Below, piece by piece: positions 58,196-64,000 of a stretch of DNA of 64,000 nucleotides. The DNA lies in contig JAIQFQ010000001.1 in the NCBI GenBank assembly GCA_020073245.1, positions 418,001-482,000 on the forward strand, in the 5' to 3' direction. Every line of letters begins with the position of its first letter. The first letter of the stretch is position 1. The notes under the pieces were generated by a model. The model searched no databases. It was given only the letters and a program-made list of their open reading frames with translations, and was not told the origin of the DNA. Source of the stretch: Terriglobia bacterium. Its GTDB lineage: Bacteria > Acidobacteriota > Thermoanaerobaculia > Thermoanaerobaculales > Thermoanaerobaculaceae. A program made the position numbers and the translations under genes.

Positions 58196-59649
58196 CACCC
58201 CTCGCCGACCTCGCCCGCTCGATGTTCGCCGCCGCGGTTGCGGCCGTCTCCCCTGAGACACTGCTGAAACGAGTCGTCTTCACACCGGACGGCCTTCGTC
58301 TCGAAGACCGTGGCTTCCATCCGAGGAACATGCTGTACCTCGTCGCGCTTGGCAAGGCGGCTCCTGGCCTCGCGGCCGCGTTCCTGCGTCGCTGCACACG
58401 CGCGCCCGACTCCGTCTTCGTCCTTGCGCCCGATGGTGCGCCGACGCCGGGTTCGGTGATCGGGTTCACGCGCTTTGCGGGCCACCCGGTTCCAGACGCT
58501 CGAGGCGCCGCCGCGACCCGTGAGTTGCTCGCCACGCTCGGTGCTGCCACCCCTGAGGACGGCGTCGTTGTGCTGCTGTCGGGGGGCAGCTCGGCGTTGC
58601 TCGCCGAACCGCTGCAGGGAATCGATCTCGAGGAAGTCCGTGCCCTCACCCAGGCCCTTCTCACCGCGGGTGCAACGATCCGCGAGCTCAACGCGGTGCG
58701 CAAGCATCTGCTCGCGGCGTCCGGCGGTCGCCTCGCGCTGGCTGGCCGCGCCCCGGTCCTGACCCTCGCCCTCTCGGACGTGCCGGACGACGACCTCACG
58801 ACACTCGCGTCCGGCCCGACGGTGGGAGATCCGACCACGTTCGCAGACGCTCTCGGCGTGCTCGAACGAAGAGGCCTTGTGCTTTCGTTTCCGAACGTGG
58901 CACACCTCCTGGCGGCAGGAGCCCGCGGCACGAGGCCCGAGTCCCCGAAGCCGGGAGATCCGCGGCTTGCTCGGGCCGACACACGTGTGCTCGCGTCAAG
59001 TGCCCAGGCGCTTGCTGCCGCTGCGGAGGTCGCTCGAGACGCCGGTCTGGCGGCCTATGGGTTGACCCGTACTTTGCGCGGGGAAGCACGCACCGTCGGC
59101 AGCGCTCTCGCAGCGTTGGCGGCGAGCCTCGCCCCGGCGGAAGGGACGGCGTTGCTTCTCGCCGGGGAGACGACCGTGACCGTCCGTGGTGAGGGCTGCG
59201 GTGGTCGCAACCTGGAGCTGGCCCTGGCGGCGGCGATGGCTCTGGCCGATGTCCCTGAGCGCTGCCTGCTCGCAGCCGGAAGCGACGGCATCGATGGGAT
59301 CTCGCCCGCTGCCGGCGCGGTTGTGGACGGGGCGACCATCGCCCGGGCGGCCGCCCGGGGTCGCGATGCTGCGGCTGCGCTCGGGTTCAACGACTCGTGG
59401 GGGTTCTTCCAGGGGCTGCCCGAGGCCATCGTCACGGGCCCAACCGGTACCAACGTGGCGGACCTCGTCTTCGTGCTCGCGGCCGGCGCGGCCTCGGATT
59501 TCCTGCCGACAGCCCCCACGCTGACTCGTCGCGCCCCCGAATTCCCGGGAGGGGCCTTGCGACGCCGCGGTCGCTCCAGTCGCCCGAGACACCTCAGGGG
59601 GACGAGACTTGGCTACACTGGTGACAATGATCCTCCATCCCCTCGCTGA
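58192..59649 (+). CDS. glycerate 2-kinase (MOFRL/GckA type)
   Basis: 485 aa from GTG 58192 overlapping the previous stop; the ORF start at 58057 lies inside yggX. N-terminal DUF4147 domain: ALGKAAPGLAAAFLRR, VVVLLSGGSSALLAEPLQGI, LNAVRKHLLAASGGRLA, SDVPDDDLTTLASGPTVGD. MOFRL domain: LLAGETTVTVRGEGCGGRNLELALA, AGSDGIDGISPAAGAVVD, GTNVADLVFVLA. Phosphorylates D-glycerate to 2-phosphoglycerate. About 45 extra residues, arginine- and proline-rich, follow the normal end point, and the next gene starts inside this tail, so the native stop may have been lost by mutation. Confidence 0.9.
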   Translation: MTPLADLARSMFAAAVAAVSPETLLKRVVFTPDGLRLEDRGFHPRNMLYLVALGKAAPGLAAAFLRRCTRAPDSVFVLAPDGAPTPGSVIGFTRFAGHPVPDARGAAATRELLATLGAATPEDGVVVLLSGGSSALLAEPLQGIDLEEVRALTQALLTAGATIRELNAVRKHLLAASGGRLALAGRAPVLTLALSDVPDDDLTTLASGPTVGDPTTFADALGVLERRGLVLSFPNVAHLLAAGARGTRPESPKPGDPRLARADTRVLASSAQALAAAAEVARDAGLAAYGLTRTLRGEARTVGSALAALAASLAPAEGTALLLAGETTVTVRGEGCGGRNLELALAAAMALADVPERCLLAAGSDGIDGISPAAGAVVDGATIARAAARGRDAAAALGFNDSWGFFQGLPEAIVTGPTGTNVADLVFVLAAGAASDFLPTAPTLTRRAPEFPGGALRRRGRSSRPRHLRGTRLGYTGDNDPPSPR

Positions 59650-60391
59650 CGGCTTTGTGGGAATCCTGCAGTCCGCGCACGCCTTTGCGGCATTCCAGAT
59701 CGCTGAGCACTGGGGAAACCGACTCACGCCGCGGCCGTCGCCACGACCCGAGGTCCTTGCCGCCGTGCTCCTGCACGATGCCGGATGGGATGGCCGTGAG
59801 GTTCAGCGGCTCGATGTCCAGGGCCGTCCCCTTGCGTTCGACACGCTGCCCGAGGACGAGCACGAGAAGATCTGGGCCTCGTCCGTCGAACGCGCCGCTG
59901 TGCTCGGCCGCTATCCCGCATACCTCGTCTCGCACCACGTGTCGAACCTTGCGGAGATGGGTGGGACCGAGCGCCACCGCGCCTTTCTGGTCGGCCAGGA
60001 GGAGCTGCGGGAACGCCTCCGTTCGGAGTTGGCCGACGATCCGCGCTATCGGGCAGCGCTCCTCACCGAGACCGATCTGGTGAATCGAGCGGTGATGCGT
60101 CTCGCTGATGCGCTCGCCGTTCACCTGACCCGTGGTGGAGAGAACGCCCTGTTCCCCAGCTTGCCACGCCGGGGAGGCTCGGTGCCCCTCTCGGTGAAGC
60201 CGATGGCGGAGCGTGCCTTTCGGTTGCGTCCATGGCCCCTAGTCGGCCAGCGGCTGGATCTCACGACGGAAGGGCGGCGGCTTCCCGCCCAGCGTTTCCC
60301 GAACGAGGCCAGCCTGCGCGAGGCGTGGGAGCGAGCGCCGACGGTGCGGCTGACCTGGACGCTCCTCGCGACCGGCACGCCCGTCGATTGA
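59627..60391 (+). CDS. DUF3891-like protein
   Basis: 254 aa from ATG 59627 (MILHPLADGFVGILQSAHAFAA), which aligns with the MIV...Q.DHA.L start usual for this family. An upstream TTG (59609) is possible. Other features: AAVLLHDAGWD and SHHVSNLAEM, histidine/aspartate motifs suggestive of an HD-like metal site; FRLRPWPLVGQRLDLTTEGRRL near the end. No signal or membrane helix. TACACT (59614-59619) 7 bp before the ATG could serve a leaderless transcript. Biochemical role unknown. Confidence 0.8.
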   Translation: MILHPLADGFVGILQSAHAFAAFQIAEHWGNRLTPRPSPRPEVLAAVLLHDAGWDGREVQRLDVQGRPLAFDTLPEDEHEKIWASSVERAAVLGRYPAYLVSHHVSNLAEMGGTERHRAFLVGQEELRERLRSELADDPRYRAALLTETDLVNRAVMRLADALAVHLTRGGENALFPSLPRRGGSVPLSVKPMAERAFRLRPWPLVGQRLDLTTEGRRLPAQRFPNEASLREAWERAPTVRLTWTLLATGTPVD

Positions 60392-60450
60392 CAGGTCGGC
60401 GTCCACAGTGTAGAAAGGTTGGCCCCGCACCCCGGGGACGGAGTTGGTGC

Positions 60451-60522
60451 TCCGCAGTAGCTCAATGGTAGAGCATCCGGCTGTTAACCGGAGGGTTGGG
60501 GGTTCGAGCCCCTCCTGCGGAG
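60451..60522 (+). tRNA. tRNA-Asn (anticodon GTT)
   Basis: Full cloverleaf by eye: acceptor TCCGCAG/CTGCGGA (7 bp), D-stem GCTC/GAGC, anticodon stem TCCGG/CCGGA with loop CTGTTAA (anticodon GTT), T-stem GGGGG/CCCTC around TTCGAGC, discriminator G. CCA follows directly in the DNA (60523-60525). Confidence 0.97.
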
Positions 60523-60525
60523 CCA

Positions 60526-61032
60526 ATCTCCTCAAGAACCTACACGGTGTGGCTCCAATGGGTTGTAATTCCGCTGCCCCCATGTTGCCCCGACGCGAAC
60601 TGCTACGCCGGCGGCACCCAGGGGCAGGACTACCCGGCGCTGGTGGCAAGCGAAGGTCTCTCGGCCACGCAGAGCGCGTACCTGACGGGCCTGACGGAAA
60701 ACACCGCCCGCTACCGCTCCAACATCGGGATGGTCAACGTGAGAGGGGAGCCGGCGACGGTGCTGGTGGGGCTGTTCAACGGCGACGGGACGAGGCTGAC
60801 CGAGTACCCGGCGTCGTTGGGCGTCGGGCAGTGGTCGCAGGTGACGCAGCTGTTCCTGAACCATGCGGGGCAGACGGCGATGGACCGGGGCTATGCGAAG
60901 GTGACGGTGGAGTTCGGGTCGGGGGTCTTTGCGTTTGGCTCGGTGGTCGACAACATCACCAACGACCCTACTGCCGTCGCGATGCAGCGAGAGCCGCGGG
61001 CGAGCCGGCCGAGGCACTGGAATGACCCTTGA
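60526..61032 (+). pseudogene. 5'-truncated secreted-protein fragment behind tRNA-Asn
   Basis: The frame starting just after the tRNA CCA reads SSRTYT..., then from about 60600 a coherent C-terminal domain: GGTQGQDYPAL, TGLTENTARYRSNIGMVNV, ATVLVGLFNGDGTRLTEY, GYAKVTVEFGSGVFAFGSVVDNITNDPTAV, ending ...RHWNDP. It has no signal peptide, start codon or ribosome-binding site of its own; the apparent ATG lies inside the tRNA. The domain resembles those closing large secreted proteins with beta-sandwich repeats and shares a local pattern with the 19.5-20.3 kb protein. Looks like the 3' remnant of a longer gene cut at the tRNA. Confidence 0.7.
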
Positions 61033-61150
61033 CCCGGCCCGGTCCTCCGGGGCTAGCCCGCACTCCTCGCTGTCCCTGATGCGGTGGGCCGACGCGCGGT
61101 GGTAGATTCGTACCGGGAAAGTGCACGCTAGAAGGTGCATCGGAGGAGAC

Positions 61151-63109
61151 ATGCGAGCTCGTTGGTTGATGCTGGCAGGAGTCGCGGTGGGCCTCGTCGT
61201 TCCGAACGTGATGGCGGACCCGCCGGCGCGGGTCGGAAGGCTCAATCTGATCAACGGTGCGGTGTCGTTCCGGCCAGCGGGTGTTGACGACTGGGCCCCG
61301 GCTGAGCCCAACCGGATCGTCACCACCGGGGATGGACTCTGGATCGACGACAACTCTCGGGCGGAGGTGCACGTCGGATCTACAGCGGTCCGTTTCGGGC
61401 CACAGACCGCATTCGACTTCGAGAACGTCGACGACCAGACGCTGCAGGGGAGGCTTGCGCAGGGCAGGGTCAGCGTCCGGATCCGCCTCGTCGATGAAGG
61501 CCAGGCCTACGAGATCGACACGCCGAACGGCGCGCTCTCGCTCACCCGTACGGGTGACTACCGCATTGAGGTCGGCCGCGACGGCAACCAGTCGAGGTTG
61601 ACGGTGTGGTCGGGAGGCGCCGAGGTGATGTCGGCCGGGTCGTCCTTCCAGGTTCGCGAGCACCAGGTGGCGACCATCACCGGCGCGGATTCGCCGACCT
61701 TCGACCTCGAGGACGTTGGACCACGCGACGACTGGGACCACTGGTGCGCCGGGCGCGACCGCCGCGAAGACAACTCTCAGTCCCTGCGGTACGTCTCCCG
61801 AGAGATGCCGGGCTACGAGGACCTGGACGACGCCGGGCACTGGATCGCGGACGCGGAGTTCGGGAACGTGTGGGTTCCTGACCGTGTCGCGCCGGACTGG
61901 GCGCCGTATCACATGGGACACTGGGTCTGGAGGGATCCGTGGGGGTGGTCGTGGATCGACTATGCCCCATGGGGGTTCGCACCGTTCCACTACGGTCGGT
62001 GGGCCTACGTCAGGTCGCGCTGGGCTTGGAGTCCCTTCGCGATCGGCGTCGCCATCGTCGCGCGCCCTATCTTCGCGCCGGCGTTGGTAGCGTTCATCGG
62101 CGGAGCGAGGTGGAACATAGGCATAATCGGCGGGGCGGTGGCCTGGGTGCCGCTTGGGCCGGGAGAGGTGTACCGTCCGGCGTACGCGGTCAGCAACACG
62201 TACATCCGGAACGTGAACATCACCAACGTCACGAACGTCACCAACATCACGAACGTTACGAACGTGACCAACACGACGGTCATCAACAACTACCGCAACA
62301 TCAACGTGCACAACGCTGTGATGGCCGTGCCGGTAACGGCGATGGCCGGCGGTCAAAACCTCGCCCGTGTGGCTGTGCCCGTCACGAGGCAGCAGCTCAT
62401 GGCGGCACCTGCACCCGCCTTCGCACCCCATATCGCGCCGACCAGGGAAGCCGTGATCGGTGTCGGGCTGCACGGCAGCGCGTCTGGTCAGATCGTCGCG
62501 CCGCCTCCGAGGCTGCTGAACCGACAAGTCGTCGCGAAGATCGCACCGCCACCAAAGCCTATCCCGTTCGCGGCCCAACAGCAGGTCCTGGCTGCGAACA
62601 ACGGAACGCCTCTCGAGCTGCAGCAGCAGGCGCAGCTCCGCCAAACGACGCAAAGCCTACAATCCACCGGCGCGGGCCAGTTTAGACCGGCCACCATCGG
62701 CACCGGTCTCAAGCCAGTGCGGGCCAACCTCGCGCCTGCGATAAAGGTGGCGCCGGTGTCGGGCGGTGGTTTCGTGCAGTTCGAGTCGCACGGCACCACC
62801 GACACGATGCAGACCACCGGCGCCGGCCAGACCACCTCGGGCGCCGGGACGGGGGGTCACACCACGTACCACGGCACCACCGGGACGACGCAAACCACGG
62901 GCGCCGGCCAGACCACCTCGGGCGCCGGGACGGGCGGCCACACGATCTCCCGCGGCGCCACCGGCACGACGCAGACCACGGGCGCCGGCCAGACCACCTC
63001 GGGCGCCGGGACGGGGGGTCACACCACCTACCACGGCACCACCGGCACGACGCAGACCACAGGTACGGCAAAGGCGCCACCGACACCTAAGCCAACGCCG
63101 AAGCACTAG
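61151..63109 (+). CDS. FecR-domain/DUF6600 secreted protein with tandem-repeat tail
   Basis: 652 aa from ATG 61151, after CGGAGGAGAC. Signal peptide WLMLAGVAVGLVVPNVMA. Residues 25-190 form a FecR domain (VGRLNLINGAVSFRPAG, GDGLWIDDNSRAEVHVGS). The tryptophan-rich DUF6600 motif follows: APYHMGHWVWRDPWGWSWID then WGFAPFHYGRW. An Asn-rich stretch of NVTN units lies near residue 355, and an AQ/P-rich region leads to a C-terminal tail of 27-residue repeats (QTTGAGQTTSGAGTGGHTTY type). No TonB-dependent receptor or sigma factor is adjacent, so a FecR signalling role is doubtful. Probably a surface or periplasmic protein. Confidence 0.88.
   Translation: MRARWLMLAGVAVGLVVPNVMADPPARVGRLNLINGAVSFRPAGVDDWAPAEPNRIVTTGDGLWIDDNSRAEVHVGSTAVRFGPQTAFDFENVDDQTLQGRLAQGRVSVRIRLVDEGQAYEIDTPNGALSLTRTGDYRIEVGRDGNQSRLTVWSGGAEVMSAGSSFQVREHQVATITGADSPTFDLEDVGPRDDWDHWCAGRDRREDNSQSLRYVSREMPGYEDLDDAGHWIADAEFGNVWVPDRVAPDWAPYHMGHWVWRDPWGWSWIDYAPWGFAPFHYGRWAYVRSRWAWSPFAIGVAIVARPIFAPALVAFIGGARWNIGIIGGAVAWVPLGPGEVYRPAYAVSNTYIRNVNITNVTNVTNITNVTNVTNTTVINNYRNINVHNAVMAVPVTAMAGGQNLARVAVPVTRQQLMAAPAPAFAPHIAPTREAVIGVGLHGSASGQIVAPPPRLLNRQVVAKIAPPPKPIPFAAQQQVLAANNGTPLELQQQAQLRQTTQSLQSTGAGQFRPATIGTGLKPVRANLAPAIKVAPVSGGGFVQFESHGTTDTMQTTGAGQTTSGAGTGGHTTYHGTTGTTQTTGAGQTTSGAGTGGHTISRGATGTTQTTGAGQTTSGAGTGGHTTYHGTTGTTQTTGTAKAPPTPKPTPKH
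62807..63070 (+). repeat. 81-bp in-frame tandem repeat (three copies plus partial)
   Basis: Units begin at 62807, 62888, 62969 and a partial one at 63050. Each full unit encodes 27 residues of Thr/Gly/Ala/Gln with a variable HTTYHGTTGT or HTISRGATGT block. The units are nearly identical in DNA, so copy number could vary by slippage or recombination. Confidence 0.92.
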
Positions 63110-63137
63110 ACAACGACTCCTCTGGAAGACGGACATC

Positions 63138-63167
63138 GGAGCCGGATCGGCCTGTTGATCCGGCTCC
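63138..63167. terminator. hairpin between convergent genes
   Basis: GGAGCCGGATC-GGCCTGTT-GATCCGGCTCC, a perfect 11-bp stem with an 8-base loop, 28 bp after the FecR/DUF6600 gene. No T-tract on the plus strand. It may terminate transcription from either side. Confidence 0.6.
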
Positions 63168-63247
63168 ATGAGTCCCACGGTTCCGGCTCGGGGCAGGAGA
63201 TTCGGGGGTCGGCCGCCCTTCTCATCTGGAGGGGCCGGAGCGCCGGC

Positions 63248-63949
63248 TCACAACGGCGCGAGGTCTGTGAGCCTAGCGATTCGTCCGCGGTGATGACTCA
63301 GGCGGTGGACGGCCTTGCCAACAGCGGACAGCGCGCCGTCGGGGCCGACCCGGAGCGCGGCACCGGTGGGTATCCCAAAGCCCACGGTCTCGTCCGTGAG
63401 CGCCAGGAGCGTGCGGAGTTCCTCCCAATCGTCCGACTCGGCGTGCGTATCGCACACCAGCGGTGCCAGGGCCATGCAAGGGAACGTCTCCACGCTCGCG
63501 TCATCACGCGGGTCCGCCCAGCGCACCCAGCATCGCGCCAGCATGATGCTGCCGGCCGATAGACCGAAGAAACCCTTACCGGCAAGGTAGAGGTTTCTCA
63601 GGTATGCGGAAAGCCCATGCCGTTCGAGGTGTTTCATTCCAGCTTCGACGTCCCCACCGCTGATGAACACGATGTCGCAGCTCTCGAGCACGGCTCGAGC
63701 CTCTGCAACGTCGGAACGTGGCGAGGCGAGCGGAACAAGTCGCACCTCCCCCGCGCCGGCTCGTTTGAAAATGGCAGCAAGCCAGCGGAAGAAATCCCCG
63801 TCATCGTCGCTGGCGACCCCGACATACGCGACCGAGGGACGCTCCCTCCCCGCGTCGGCGAAGACCGCTTCCAGAAGAGACTCCGGACGCTGGCGAGCGG
63901 TTCGTTGTCCCCCGCCAATGAGGTGGATCGGTCTGGTCGATCCTCTCAT
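63248..63949 (-). CDS. peptidase S51-like / cyanophycinase-like protein
   Basis: 233 aa from ATG 63949; an in-frame stop lies 13 codons upstream, so the gene is complete. The class I amidotransferase-like S51 fold is indicated by SVAYVGVASDDDGDFF, FISGGDVEAGMKHLERHG and the nucleophile elbow GFFGLSAGSIMLA (G-x-S-A-G). A later DDWEELRTLLALTDETVGFGIPTGAALRVG matches the family's end region. Likely a serine peptidase or amidohydrolase acting on acidic peptides; substrate unknown. Convergent with the FecR/DUF6600 gene. Confidence 0.87.
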   Translation of the reverse strand: MRGSTRPIHLIGGGQRTARQRPESLLEAVFADAGRERPSVAYVGVASDDDGDFFRWLAAIFKRAGAGEVRLVPLASPRSDVAEARAVLESCDIVFISGGDVEAGMKHLERHGLSAYLRNLYLAGKGFFGLSAGSIMLARCWVRWADPRDDASVETFPCMALAPLVCDTHAESDDWEELRTLLALTDETVGFGIPTGAALRVGPDGALSAVGKAVHRLSHHRGRIARLTDLAPL

Positions 63950-64000
63950 CGGGTCGTCCGAGGCTCGGCCGTTGTCGTGGCAGAGCGTGTCACCCGACGA

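Noticed and set aside
62807-63070. CRISPR-like direct repeats
   Set aside because: 81-bp units are contiguous and in frame within a secreted protein gene; no spacers and no cas genes.

Overview
The window is very GC-rich, densely coded bacterial DNA from a Gram-negative organism: it encodes RND pumps with a TolC-type channel, several lipoproteins, a prepilin peptidase and an O-antigen-type ABC exporter. The mix of families (split acyl-CoA carboxylase, FecR/DUF6600 secreted protein, CadC-type TPR regulators, a YchF-like P-loop protein) would suit an Acidobacteriota- or Myxococcota-like lineage. That assignment is inference; no rRNA or phylogenetic marker was analysed.

Layout. 1-2.5 kb: end of an FtsX-type ABC permease plus an AttH/CrtC lipocalin-like protein. 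2.9-6.8 kb (minus): three-gene biotin-dependent acyl-CoA carboxylase whose two internal gaps each hold an inverted pair of heptanucleotide tandem arrays. 6.9-9.4 kb: TldD/PmbA-like pair. 9.4-19.4 kb: TetR regulator, TolC-type channel, adaptor lipoprotein and two tandem RND pumps, with a palindromic operator candidate inside the promoter. 19.5-28.7 kb: secreted protein, UshA-like nucleotidase, an untracked 33-aa membrane peptide, lipoprotein, CadC-type TPR regulator, TPR proteins and a YchF-family protein. 28.8-30.1 kb: selA.

30.1-57.9 kb is a large surface-polysaccharide and pilin locus, almost all on the minus strand and largely joined by 4-bp start/stop overlaps. One run (40.4 to 30.1 kb) goes from glycosyltransferases and a WecA-type initiating enzyme into prepilin peptidase, a membrane histidine kinase and an NtrC-type regulator. 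A second run holds two O-antigen-ligase-like proteins, a YfhO-like protein and a membrane/spermidine-synthase fusion. A third holds a HAD phosphatase, ManC, an ANF/LivJ-type lipoprotein, Wzm and Wzt. Between them lie two pilin-like genes, each preceded by a near-perfect sigma-54 promoter, which gives the kinase/NtrC pair a plausible target.

58-64 kb: YggX-like protein, glycerate kinase, DUF3891-like protein, tRNA-Asn with a 5'-truncated secreted-protein fragment directly behind it, a FecR/DUF6600 protein with an 81-bp coding repeat, and a peptidase S51-like protein.

The strongest points for follow-up are the inverted heptamer arrays, the sigma-54/pilin/kinase/EPS linkage, the shortened DNA-binding end of the NtrC-type regulator, and two small reading frames absent from the ORF track.
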